Assembly: GCF_000024925.1 (NCBI RefSeq)
Contig: NC_013521.1
Coordinates: 3,906,001-3,970,000 of the forward strand
Direction of reading: 5' to 3'
Length of the DNA stretch: 64,000 nucleotides
Source: Sanguibacter keddieii DSM 10542
GTDB taxonomy: Bacteria > Actinomycetota > Actinomycetes > Actinomycetales > Cellulomonadaceae
The position numbers and the translations under genes are program-made. This document shows positions 32,451-40,406 of this stretch, one piece after another. The notes beneath the pieces are model-generated. The model was not told the origin of the DNA, did no database searches, and worked only from the letters and a program-made list of their open reading frames with translations. Positions within the stretch are counted from its first letter, which is position 1; each line of letters opens with the position of its first letter.

Positions 32451-35400
32451 TCAGACCGTGCGGCGCTGGCGACGCGCGAGCGCGACCGCCCCGACACCGG
32501 CGAGGAGCGTGAGGAACGCCGCCAGCCCTGTGGTGACCGACGCGTCGGCTCCCGTGGTGGCGAGCGCACCGGCGCCGTTGGCACCGGAGGTGACGTCGCA
32601 CTCGACCTCGGCGCCCAGCGGGAACGCGAAGGTGACGGGGTCCATGGCGTCACCGGCGTTGTAGAACCCGCCGAAGGCGCTGGCGCCGGCCGAGGTGAGC
32701 GAGGCGCTCGCCCCGGTCCAGGTGACGGTGCCGCCGGTCGTGGACTTCGTGCCGGTGAGGTTGAGCGACGCGATGGTGACGCCGCTCTGCTGGTTCTTGG
32801 TGCCCTCCATGTCGGAGGACGCCACGTCGGCGATCAGCGACCCGGTCGAGGCGCTGTTCACCTGGACGCGGACGTTGGAGATCGTCAGGTCGAGGATCCC
32901 GCCGTGCCCGCTGAAGCCCACCGAGCCGGGGAACGAGACGCGTCCCTGGTCGACGTCGGAGTTGAACTTCCCGCTGCCGCCGCTCCAGCCGAAGCTGGAG
33001 CCCGAGCTCGTCACGCCGGAGGGCGTGATGGCGCCCTTGGCGATGGGGCCGGTGATGTAGGTGCGGAACGACTCCTTGACGCCCCAGCTCAGGGTGGCAC
33101 CGGAGACCGAGCGTGCGACGCACTGCTGGGCTGCGGTCGGGACGACGGGCGCCTCGACCGTGATCTGCACCTGCGACCTCACGCCGTCGGGCGACTCGAG
33201 CGAGAGCGTGTGCACTCCCGGCGTGAGGTCGGCCGGGATGGTGACGGTCGCCGATGCCTGCCCGGCCGCGTCGGCGGTGATGCCCGACGCGAGGAGCTGG
33301 CGCTCGGAGTAGATCGCGGCCTCGATGCCCTCGGTGCCGGAGCCGAAGCCCTGACCGATGAAGGTGACCTCGCCGCCCGCGACGACGGTCGTCGCGCTCG
33401 CCGCGGCGTTGGCGTAGACACCCGGCGCGAAGGGCGCGACGACGCCGGGCTGCTCGGTGCCGGGCTCGCCGGGCGTGCCCGGGGTGCCCGGCTCCGTGGG
33501 GACGCCGGTGCTGGCGCCCACGGTGAAGGTCACCGGGTCGATGGCCTCGCCGGCCTGGTAGAAGCCGGAGAACGCCTCGGCGCCAGCCGCGGTGAGCGTC
33601 GCCGGAGCAGAGGCCCAGGTGGTGACGCCGTCGCTGGTGGTCGAGGCCGGCAGCGCGAGGGCTGCGAAGTCCACGGCCTTCAGGTCGAAGGTGCCGCCGT
33701 CGAGGGTGGTGCCGCGGGCGTCGACGACCAGCGTGGCGGTCGAGGCTCCGGTAAGGCGGACCGAGGGGTTGCTCAGCGTGAGGCTGAGTGCGCCCGAGTG
33801 TCCCGAGAAGCTCACGGCACCGGTGTAGCCGGCGGTGCCGGTCGTCCCGTCGACGTCCGAGGACGACTGCGGGAAGGCGAAGAGCGAGCCAGCCCTCGAG
33901 GCGCCGTCGGCGACGGAGACCGTGCCCGAGGCGATCGGTCCGACGATGTAGCTGCGGAAGGACTCCTTGACGCCCCAGGTGAGCGTGCCGCGGGCGACCG
34001 GGTTCTCCGGCGTGACCGGGGTCTCGGGGTCGACCGGGGGCACGGGGACCTCCGGGTCGACGGGGACCTCGGGGTCGACCGGCGTGGTCGGCGTGCCCGG
34101 CTTCACGGTGATGGCCGTGCGGGTGTCGATGCTGCGGTCGGTGGCCGAGAGACCGTGAGCCGCCGAGGTCGCCACCATGTAGCTCTTGGACGGGTCGAGG
34201 GTGCCTGCGGGGATGGTGACCTGCGTGCTGAACGCACCGTCGCGGAACTGCGGCGCGGGCACGAAGGCCTGCACGGCCCAGCCGGCGCCCGGGAGCGCGG
34301 TGCCGGTCGGCCAGGTGGAGGTCTCACCGACGAGGACGTAGGCGCCGTTCGCGGCGCCCGGTCCGGTGAAGCCGGTACCCGAGACCGTGAGGACGTTGGC
34401 GACGGAGGGGTCGAGGGCGGTCGACGGGGTGACCGTGACGGCCGGCTTGACCTCGGGCGTGCCCGGGTCGGTCGGGACCTCGGGGTCGACCGGTGCGCCC
34501 GCGAGGGTGACCGGTGCGTAGAGCTCCTGGGTGGGGCTGGTCACGCCGCCGGCACCGTAGGTGTAGACACCGGTGTTCCCGGTCGCAGGCCACCCCGAGG
34601 TGCTCTCCTTGACCGTCAGCGTCGCCTCGAAGGTCCCGTCCGGCTGGACCACGACGAGCTGACCACGGATCGACGCCTGGAAGGCCGTGGGCACGGCGTC
34701 GAAGGCCGCCTGGCTCAGCGCCCAGCGCTGGTCACCGACCGCACGCGCGCTGCTCGGCGCACCCGCAGACGGCTTCCACGAGTCCGCGAACTTGCCGAAC
34801 ACCACGTACGTGCCCGCAGGGCTGCCGGCCGCGATCGGCGGACGACCACCCGCAGGAGCGATGTTCCCGGCCGGGTCGAAGCCCGAACCCTTCACCACGA
34901 CCGTCGAGCCCAGCTCGACCGAACCCGACAACGGCGTCGTGCCGTCAGCAGCGAAGAGCGAGACCTTCGGGGTGTAGACCGGCTTGACGGTGACCGGTGC
35001 GTAGAGCTCCTGGGTGGGGCTGGTCACGCCGCCGGCACCGTAGGTGTAGACACCGGTGTTCCCGGTCGCAGGCCACCCCGAGGTGCTCTCCTTGACCGTC
35101 AGCGTCGCCTCGAAGGTCCCGTCCGGCTGGACCACGACGAGCTGACCACGGATCGACGCCTGGAAGGCCGTGGGCACGGCGTCGAAGGCCGCCTGGCTCA
35201 GCGCCCAGCGCTGGTCACCGACCGCACGCGCGCTGCTCGGCGCACCCGCAGACGGCTTCCACGAGTCCGCGAACTTGCCGAACACCACGTACGTGCCCGC
35301 AGGGCTGCCGGCCGCGATCGGCGGACGACCACCCGCAGGAGCGATGTTCCCGGCCGGGTCGAAGCCCGAACCCTTCACCACGACCGTCGAGCCCAGCTCG

Positions 35401-36089
35401 ACCGAACCCGACAACGGCGTCGTGCCGTCAGCAGCGAAGAGCGAGACCGCGGGCGTGTAGACGACTGGCTCGGGGTCCGTGGGCTCCGGTGACGGCTCGG
35501 GGTCGGTCGGCTCCGGCGTCGGCTCGGGGTCCGTGGGCTCGGGCGTCGGCTCGGGGTCCGTGGGCTCCGGCGTCGGCTCGGGGTCGGTCGGCTCCGGGGT
35601 CGGCTCGGGCTCGGCCTGCTTGAGGGTGATCGGCGTCCGGGTGTCGAGGCTCCGGTCGGAGGTCGACAGCCAGTGCGCGGCCGAGGTTGCCACGACGTAG
35701 CTCTTGGTGGGGTCGAGCGCGCCGGCTGCGACCGGGACGGTCCCGGTGAAGGCCCCGGCGGTGAACTGCGCGGCGGGGACGTGGATCTGCGCGACCCAGC
35801 CGTCGCCGGGCAGCGGGGTGCCTGGTGCCCAGGCTCCGGCCTCGCCGACCAGGACGTACGCGCCGTTCGCGGCGCCCGGTCCGGTGAACCCGGTGCCCGA
35901 GACGACGAGCTGGTTCGCCACCGTCGGGTCGATGTCGGTCGACGGGTTGACCGTGACGACGGGGTTGGGCGCGTCGTCTGCCGCCTGCGCCGGCGCGAGG
36001 ACGCCGACGAGGGACAGCCCGGCGGTCAACGCCATGACGGTCAGGGTGGCGAGCAGGCGTCGTACGCGATGCTCGAGGACGGTGGGCAC
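32451..36089 (-). CDS. Cell-surface HtaA-domain (haem-binding) protein with LAxTG-like anchor
   Basis: A 1212-residue secreted, wall-anchored protein. Signal peptide residues 1-37 (ending APAQA). Two diverged adhesin-like repeats (VVSGTGFTGPGAANGAYVLVG; about 45-150 and 545-660), a Pro/Glu linker (TDPEPTPEP units), and two identical 153-residue segments (about 215-367 and 376-528). HtaA domain 1 begins LTWGVKESFRSYIVGPIASG (about 702), domain 2 begins LSWGVKESFRTYITGPIAKG (about 1001). The end is LATTG (about 1176), a hydrophobic helix and ARRQRRTV. HtaA domains bind haem in Corynebacterium. GTG start has AGGAGG upstream. An iron box is in the promoter, but no hmuTUV haem transporter genes are nearby. 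Confidence 0.9.
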   Translation of the reverse strand: MPTVLEHRVRRLLATLTVMALTAGLSLVGVLAPAQAADDAPNPVVTVNPSTDIDPTVANQLVVSGTGFTGPGAANGAYVLVGEAGAWAPGTPLPGDGWVAQIHVPAAQFTAGAFTGTVPVAAGALDPTKSYVVATSAAHWLSTSDRSLDTRTPITLKQAEPEPTPEPTDPEPTPEPTDPEPTPEPTDPEPTPEPTDPEPSPEPTDPEPVVYTPAVSLFAADGTTPLSGSVELGSTVVVKGSGFDPAGNIAPAGGRPPIAAGSPAGTYVVFGKFADSWKPSAGAPSSARAVGDQRWALSQAAFDAVPTAFQASIRGQLVVVQPDGTFEATLTVKESTSGWPATGNTGVYTYGAGGVTSPTQELYAPVTVKPVYTPKVSLFAADGTTPLSGSVELGSTVVVKGSGFDPAGNIAPAGGRPPIAAGSPAGTYVVFGKFADSWKPSAGAPSSARAVGDQRWALSQAAFDAVPTAFQASIRGQLVVVQPDGTFEATLTVKESTSGWPATGNTGVYTYGAGGVTSPTQELYAPVTLAGAPVDPEVPTDPGTPEVKPAVTVTPSTALDPSVANVLTVSGTGFTGPGAANGAYVLVGETSTWPTGTALPGAGWAVQAFVPAPQFRDGAFSTQVTIPAGTLDPSKSYMVATSAAHGLSATDRSIDTRTAITVKPGTPTTPVDPEVPVDPEVPVPPVDPETPVTPENPVARGTLTWGVKESFRSYIVGPIASGTVSVADGASRAGSLFAFPQSSSDVDGTTGTAGYTGAVSFSGHSGALSLTLSNPSVRLTGASTATLVVDARGTTLDGGTFDLKAVDFAALALPASTTSDGVTTWASAPATLTAAGAEAFSGFYQAGEAIDPVTFTVGASTGVPTEPGTPGTPGEPGTEQPGVVAPFAPGVYANAAASATTVVAGGEVTFIGQGFGSGTEGIEAAIYSERQLLASGITADAAGQASATVTIPADLTPGVHTLSLESPDGVRSQVQITVEAPVVPTAAQQCVARSVSGATLSWGVKESFRTYITGPIAKGAITPSGVTSSGSSFGWSGGSGKFNSDVDQGRVSFPGSVGFSGHGGILDLTISNVRVQVNSASTGSLIADVASSDMEGTKNQQSGVTIASLNLTGTKSTTGGTVTWTGASASLTSAGASAFGGFYNAGDAMDPVTFAFPLGAEVECDVTSGANGAGALATTGADASVTTGLAAFLTLLAGVGAVALARRQRRTV
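34506..34965 (-). repeat. Second copy of exact 460-bp duplication in the surface protein gene
   Basis: Read along the gene, this is copy 2. By eye it is identical base for base to 34989-35448, offset 483 bp (161 codons), so frame is kept. It encodes the segment starting VSLFAADGTTPLSGSVELGS. Confidence 0.9.
34989..35448 (-). repeat. First copy of exact 460-bp duplication in the surface protein gene
   Basis: Identity between the copies, including third codon positions, means a very recent duplication or ongoing gene conversion. Sequence outside the borders differs at once. Confidence 0.9.
35471..35620 (-). repeat. Pro/Glu-rich tandem repeat (TDPEPTPEP units) in surface protein
   Basis: Degenerate 24-27-nt units alternating GGGTCGGTCGGCTC and GGGTCCGTGGGCTC encode five DPEPTPEP blocks, a wall-spanning style linker. 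Confidence 0.8.
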
Positions 36090-36178
36090 CGTGGGGCCTC
36101 CTGGGGTCGGCGCCTCGCGGCGCGGTCTCGGCGCGCTCGCGAGTCCGCGACCTGCACACCTGTATGGACCGGACCATA

Positions 36179-36197
36179 TAAGGAGAGCCTTACCAAA
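36179..36197 (-). promoter_or_regulatory. DtxR/IdeR-like iron box in promoter of the HtaA surface gene
   Basis: On the minus strand: TTTGGTAAGGCTCTCCTTA, matching TTAGGTTAGGCTAACCTAA at 14 of 19 positions. It lies between TTGCTT (−35-like) and TTATAT/TATATG (−10-like), where repressor binding would block polymerase. It shares GGTAAGGCTC with the box at the siderophore-interacting gene. A short dyad TTAGGcactCCTAA lies upstream at 36204-36217. Confidence 0.7.
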
Positions 36198-36297
36198 GCA
36201 AGCTTAGGCACTCCTAAACTCCACCTGGTGGACACCTGAGAACCGCCGGCACCCGTCGGGAGCCGCTACGTGTCGACGACGACGCCCTTCGCGACCC

Positions 36298-36885
36298 TCA
36301 GCCAGCAGCCCCGCGGGTGCCTCCGCCGAGGTCAACCACGGGCACCTGACGGGCGGCCGGGTCGGCGAGCGCGAAGTACTCGGCCGGCTGGAACCCGAAC
36401 CCCCGTCCGACGACCCCGGAGGGGAAGGACTCCAGCCGCGTGCTCAGCGCGCGGACGTTCGCGTCGTAGAACCGGCGGGCAGCGGCGATGCGGTCCTCCG
36501 TGGTCGCGAGCTCACGCTGGAGCTCGACGAACCCCGCGGACGCGCGGAGCTCCGGGTACGCCTCCGCGACCGCGAGCAGCCCACCGAGGGCGCGGCCGAG
36601 GTCGGACTCCTGGGCCGCCTGCTCCGCCGGGCCCGACGCCTGCCGCAGCGCCTGCGCCCGGGCGGCCGAGACGGCGTCGACGACCGACCGCTCGTGGACC
36701 ACGTAGGCCTGCACGGCCTCGACGAGGTTGGGCACCAGCTCGTGGCGGCGGTTCAGCTCGACGTCGATCTGCCGCCAGGACTCCTGCACCAGGTTCCGGA
36801 GGCTCACGAAGCCGTTGTAGGTGGCGACCACCCACCCAGCAGCGACCAGCAGGAGCACTCCGAGGAGGACGAGGGCGACGATCAT
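36298..36885 (-). CDS. lemA: LemA family protein
   Basis: A 195-residue protein with one N-terminal membrane helix (residues 2-22) and the LemA signature YNGFVSLRNLVQESWRQIDVELNRRHELVPNLVEAVQAY, then AAARRFYDANVRALSTRLESFPS. The bulk is a helical bundle outside the membrane. Function poorly known; often linked with proteases or DUF3137 genes. It lies downstream of the 37670 gene on the same strand, 83 nt apart, probably an operon. Confidence 0.93.
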   Translation of the reverse strand: MIVALVLLGVLLLVAAGWVVATYNGFVSLRNLVQESWRQIDVELNRRHELVPNLVEAVQAYVVHERSVVDAVSAARAQALRQASGPAEQAAQESDLGRALGGLLAVAEAYPELRASAGFVELQRELATTEDRIAAARRFYDANVRALSTRLESFPSGVVGRGFGFQPAEYFALADPAARQVPVVDLGGGTRGAAG

Positions 36886-36968
36886 GGCAGACCTCCGGTG
36901 ATGGCAGAGCCGGTACGGGCAGAGCAGCTACGGGCAGAGCGGGCCCACGGCGCCGGTCGAGGCTGGGA

Positions 36969-37670
36969 TCAGCCCGTCGGGCTCGCACCGCCGCTGGGCG
37001 AGCGGTCCTGCCACACGTACGGCGGGACCAGGTCGATCATCTCGTCCAGGCGGGCCGCGGTCCACCGGACGGTGTCGAGCCGCGGGCGACCGCTGGTCCA
37101 GGTGAGGAGCGCGTCGCCGGCGAACCTGAGCCGCAGGTCCGCGACGTCGGGCTCGAGCAGCCGAGCCATGGTGCGCGGGTGCACCACGTCGTGGGCGAGC
37201 CGAAGGTCCGGCGAGGTCACCCTCCACCGCCGGTTGAAGTCGTCGGACTCGAAGACGATGTCCTGGCCGCCGAGGGCCGTGGCGATCCTGGTGCCGAGGT
37301 TCGCGGGCACCAGGTCGAGCTGCGGCAGGGCCGCGGGGAGCATCACGGCGACGACGTGGTACTCGTGCACCCTCGGTCCGCTGCCGTCGCCGGAGTCGGG
37401 CGTCTGGTAGCTGTACCTGAAGGAGACGGCGAGCCGTCCGCTGCCGGCCGAGGCCGGACCGGAGACCACCTCGGTCGCCCGTCGCACCGCGCCCGTGCCG
37501 AAGGGGCGCTCGGACCACCGCGAGACGAGCGAGCGGTCGCTCGCGCGCCACGACCAGCCGTTCGCCTCGGCCCAGACGCGGACCGCGTCACGCCGTCTGC
37601 GCGCGACGAGCAGCCCGAGGCCGCCGAGGGCGAGGATCGCCACCAGCCCGACGGCGAGGAGCGACCCCAC
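36969..37670 (-). CDS. Hypothetical membrane-anchored protein linked to LemA
   Basis: A 233-residue protein: an N-terminal helix (residues 2-22), basic ARRRRD, then a globular part with AEANGWSWRASD, FRYSYQTPDSG, HVVAVMLPAALPQLDLVP and LLTWTSGRPRLDTVRW. The globular part resembles proteins next to lemA in other actinobacteria, which I cannot name with certainty. GTG start at 37670 with a weak AGTAGG. Possibly an operon with lemA and pyrE. Confidence 0.65.
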   Translation of the reverse strand: MGSLLAVGLVAILALGGLGLLVARRRRDAVRVWAEANGWSWRASDRSLVSRWSERPFGTGAVRRATEVVSGPASAGSGRLAVSFRYSYQTPDSGDGSGPRVHEYHVVAVMLPAALPQLDLVPANLGTRIATALGGQDIVFESDDFNRRWRVTSPDLRLAHDVVHPRTMARLLEPDVADLRLRFAGDALLTWTSGRPRLDTVRWTAARLDEMIDLVPPYVWQDRSPSGGASPTG

Positions 37671-37678
37671 GTCGAGAC

Positions 37679-38263
37679 CTACTCGAGGCCGAGGTCGGCG
37701 AGCCCGAAGAGCGAGTGGTACGGCACGCCGAGCGCCTCGATCTTCTCGCGCGCCCCGGTCGCACGGTCGACGATCGTGGCGACGCCGACGACCTCGGCCC
37801 CTGCCGCACGGGCAGCCTCGATCGCGGCGATAGGCGAGCCACCCGTCGTCGTCGTGTCCTCGACGACGACCACGCGGCGGCCGCTGATGTCCGGTCCTTC
37901 GATCTGGCGCTGCATCCCGTGCGCCTTGGCGGCCTTGCGGACCACGAAGGCGTCGAGGTCGAGACCACGCGAGGCGGCTGCGTGCAGCAGCGCGGTCGCG
38001 ATCGGGTCGGCACCGAGGGTGAGCCCGCCGACGGCGTCGACCTCGGCGGTGCCGAGCCCGGCCTCCTCGAGGGCGTCGAGCATGACGTGCCCGATGAGCG
38101 GGGCGGCCCGGTGGTGCAGCGTCACGCGACGCAGGTCGACGTAGTAGTCCGCCTCCTTGCCGGAGGAGAGCGTCACCTTGCCGTGCACGACGGCGAGGGA
38201 CGTGATGAGGTCGCGCAGCTGCTCGCGGGGGGTGGGGCCGGTGAAGGAGTCGGTGGTCGTCAC
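37679..38263 (-). CDS. pyrE: Orotate phosphoribosyltransferase
   Basis: A 194-residue enzyme of pyrimidine synthesis that joins orotate to PRPP. The PRPP loop is VVVVEDTTTTGGSP (about residues 130-143); DAVGGLTLGADPIATA and FVVRKAAKAHG are also PyrE-specific. GTG codons at 38272 and 38263 are both possible; 38263 follows GGTGG at short spacing. Directly upstream of the hypothetical gene by 8 nt. Confidence 0.94.
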   Translation of the reverse strand: MTTTDSFTGPTPREQLRDLITSLAVVHGKVTLSSGKEADYYVDLRRVTLHHRAAPLIGHVMLDALEEAGLGTAEVDAVGGLTLGADPIATALLHAAASRGLDLDAFVVRKAAKAHGMQRQIEGPDISGRRVVVVEDTTTTGGSPIAAIEAARAAGAEVVGVATIVDRATGAREKIEALGVPYHSLFGLADLGLE

Positions 38264-38360
38264 GCCGCCCACCTTATCGCCAGGCCTGGTCGCTCCACCG
38301 GCAGCGCGAGCCCACGACGTCGGGAGGCCGGGTTGGCGGGTAGCCGGGTGGCCGGTCGAC

Positions 38361-38469
38361 TTCGTGACTTTCGAGCGAGTTCGTGACTTTCGAGCGAGTT
38401 CGGCACCTACATGTCACGAACTCGCTCCCAGCTCACGAACTCGCTCCGAACTCACGAACTCGAAGGTGC
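38361..38469. repeat. 19-bp repeat array, two direct then three inverted units
   Basis: Two tandem 19-mers (TTCGTGACTTTCGAGCGAG at 38361 and 38380) are followed, after GGCACCTACATG, by three inverted units starting TCACGAACTCG at 38414, 38433 and 38452, also 19 nt apart. GAGCGAGTTCGTGA pairs with TCACGAACTCGCTC, so long hairpins form; GCACCT/AGGTGC brackets the right part. Not a CRISPR, since there are no unique spacers. Confidence 0.85.
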
Positions 38470-38470
38470 A

Positions 38471-38560
38471 GGGGGGCAGGGATCAGGGTGCCGGGGATGG
38501 CTGGGGAGGGCGGACAGCTGGGGTGGGGGCGGCTGGGGATGACGGACGGGGCGGGGTGGG
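38471..38560 (+). other. G-rich tract with many GGG runs
   Basis: At least eight runs of three to six G within 90 nt (GGGGGG, GGG, GGGG, GGGGAGGG, GGGGTGGGGG and others) make this strand a strong G-quadruplex candidate, directly after the SDR stop and next to the repeat array. Confidence 0.6.
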
Positions 38561-38562
38561 TC

Positions 38563-39312
38563 TCAGCGGGCTTCGGCGGCGCGGACGGCTGACCTCGGGG
38601 CGAGGCGGAGGAGGCCGGCGGCGAGCCGGTACCGGATCGACGGGGTGGAGATGACGGCGCCGCGGCGGACGTCGCGCAGGGCGGCGGTGACGACGGCACC
38701 GGCGTCGAGCCAGGCGACCGCGGGGAAGGACGAGTAGTCGAGCTGCGCCCGCTCGTGGAACTCGGTCCGGGTCAGGCCGGGGCACAGTGCGGTCGCGGTG
38801 ACGCCGGTGCCGCGCAGGTCGACGGCGAGCCCCTCGGTGAAGGTCCGCACCCAGGCCTTGTGGGCGGAGTACGTCCCCGACGCGGTGAGCGCCGCGACCG
38901 ACGAGACGTTGAGGATCGCGCCGCGGGACCGCGAGCGCATCGCCCCCGCCGCAGCGTGGGACAGCACGAGCACGGCACGGACCATGACGTCGAGCGACGC
39001 CTCCTGATCGGCGACGTCGCCTGCCAGGAAGCGGTCGTGGACGGCGTACCCGGCGTTGTTGACGAGCAGGCTCACGGGGCGCTCGGTGCTGCGCAGCCGC
39101 TCGGCAACGCGCTCGGTCTGCTCGCGGTCGGAGAGGTCGGCCCCGAGCACCTCCACGTCGACCCCGGCGGCGGAACGGATCTGGTGGGCCAGCCGCTCGA
39201 GCCGCTCGGTGTCGCGGGCGACGAGGACGAGGTCGTGGTGCCCGGTCGCGAGCTGCCAGGCGAACTCGACGCCGAGCCCGGCGCTCGCGCCGGTGATGAG
39301 TGCTGTAGCCAT
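38563..39312 (-). CDS. Short-chain dehydrogenase/reductase (SDR)
   Basis: A 249-residue classical SDR: ITGASAGLGVEFA (nucleotide loop TGxxxGxG), LLVNNAGYA, LNVSSVAAL with the catalytic serine, and the Tyr/Lys pair in YSAHKAWVRTF; PGLTRTEF follows. This DltE/YqjQ-like type has a short C-terminus. Substrate unknown. ATG 39312 fits the usual start. It diverges from xth by 70 nt. Confidence 0.9.
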   Translation of the reverse strand: MATALITGASAGLGVEFAWQLATGHHDLVLVARDTERLERLAHQIRSAAGVDVEVLGADLSDREQTERVAERLRSTERPVSLLVNNAGYAVHDRFLAGDVADQEASLDVMVRAVLVLSHAAAGAMRSRSRGAILNVSSVAALTASGTYSAHKAWVRTFTEGLAVDLRGTGVTATALCPGLTRTEFHERAQLDYSSFPAVAWLDAGAVVTAALRDVRRGAVISTPSIRYRLAAGLLRLAPRSAVRAAEAR

Positions 39313-39382
39313 GGGCGCCAGCCTACCGAGCAGCCCGCTCTCCCGGGTGAGCAGGGCTGCCCGGGCGGCTAGCCTGGACCTC

Positions 39383-40174
39383 ATGCGCCTCGCGACCTGG
39401 AACATCAACTCGATCCGTGCCCGTGTCGACCGTGCGGTCGCCTTCCTCGAGCGGTCGGGCACCGACGTGCTCGCGCTGCAGGAGACCAAGGCCAAGGACT
39501 CGCAGTTCCCCTTCGAGGCCTTCGAGGCGGCGGGCTACGAGGTGGCGCACTTCGGCCTCTCGCAGTGGAACGGTGTGGCGATCATCAGCCGGGTAGGGCT
39601 CGAAGACGTCTCGCTCGGGTTCCCCGACCAGCCGCAGTTCGGCGAGGAGCCGGTGGTCGAGGCCCGGGCGATCGGGGCGACCTGCGGCGGTGTCCGGGTG
39701 TGGAGCCTGTACGTGCCGCACGGGCGCGCGCTCGACAACCCGCACTACGCCTACAAGCTCGACTGGCTGTCGACGCTGCGCGGTCACGCGCAGTCCTGGG
39801 TAGAGGCGGACCCGCAGGCGAAGGTCGCGCTGGTGGGCGACTGGAACGTCGCGCCGCGGGACACCGACGTGTGGGACATGGCGGTGTTCGAGGGCCAGAC
39901 GCACGTGAGCCAGCCGGAGCGTGACGCCTTCGCGGCCTTCGAGGGGGCGGGCTACACCGAGGTCAGCCGGGAGTTCGTCCCGGAGGACCGCAAGTACACG
40001 TACTGGGACTACCAGCAGCTGCGGTTCCCCAAGAACCAGGGGCTGCGCATCGACTTCGCGTACACCTCCCCCGCGCTGACCTCGGCGGTCACCGGGGTCG
40101 AGATCGACCGTGACGAGCGCAAGGGCAAGGGCGCCTCCGACCACGTGCCGGTGATCGTCGACATCGCGGACTGA
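39383..40174 (+). CDS. xth: Exodeoxyribonuclease III
   Basis: A 263-residue AP endonuclease/3'-exonuclease of the EEP fold. LATWNINSIRAR, LALQETKAKDSQFP (Mg-binding Glu), SLYVPHGR (Tyr), VGDWNVAPRDTDVWD (Asp/Asn) and the final KGKGASDHVPVIVD (catalytic His) are complete. It repairs abasic sites. ATG without strong ribosome site; a hairpin follows the stop. Confidence 0.95.
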   Translation: MRLATWNINSIRARVDRAVAFLERSGTDVLALQETKAKDSQFPFEAFEAAGYEVAHFGLSQWNGVAIISRVGLEDVSLGFPDQPQFGEEPVVEARAIGATCGGVRVWSLYVPHGRALDNPHYAYKLDWLSTLRGHAQSWVEADPQAKVALVGDWNVAPRDTDVWDMAVFEGQTHVSQPERDAFAAFEGAGYTEVSREFVPEDRKYTYWDYQQLRFPKNQGLRIDFAYTSPALTSAVTGVEIDRDERKGKGASDHVPVIVDIAD

Positions 40175-40189
40175 CGAGGGCCGCCGGTG

Positions 40190-40221
40190 GGGTGCCAGGT
40201 GCGACGGCGCACCTGGCACCC
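40190..40221 (+). terminator. Terminator hairpin of xth
   Basis: 14-bp arms GGGTGCCAGGTGCG and complement with a 4-nt loop, then TTCGTCGT, 16 nt after the stop. Confidence 0.8.
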
Positions 40222-40328
40222 TTCGTCGTGCCGGCGACCGCGGGTGGTCGCCGGCAGCGCCTCGCACCACGTGCACCCCGGTGCCGGAGCGCACCCCGAC
40301 GCCGGTCCGGATCTTCACACAGCCTGCT

Positions 40329-40340
40329 TACCGCGCGGTA
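40329..40340. promoter_or_regulatory. Palindrome TACCGCGCGGTA, candidate TetR operator
   Basis: A perfect 12-bp palindrome in the promoter of the GH3 gene, between TTCACA and the AT-richer GTTTTGAGGTTAG. TACCGNNCGGTA is a common TetR-type core; a TetR gene lies at the far end of the GH3 gene. Confidence 0.55.
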
Positions 40341-40363
40341 GGTTTTGAGGTTAGGGTGGGTCA

Positions 40364-40383
40364 GACGCGCACCGGTGCGCGTC
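40364..40383. promoter_or_regulatory. Perfect 20-bp palindrome in the GH3 leader
   Basis: GACGCGCACC followed by its exact complement, ending 23 nt before the ATG. It is either a second operator or a leader hairpin affecting translation. Confidence 0.5.
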
Positions 40384-40406
40384 CGTCGACCCCGAGGAGT
40401 GCTCGC

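Noticed and set aside
32904-35492. 862-codon frame antisense to the surface protein
   Set aside because: Follows the codon bias of the real gene on the opposite strand, including the duplicated segment; no domain or ribosome site.
38361-38469. CRISPR-like array
   Set aside because: Units are 19 bp, contiguous and partly inverted, with no unique spacers and no cas genes.
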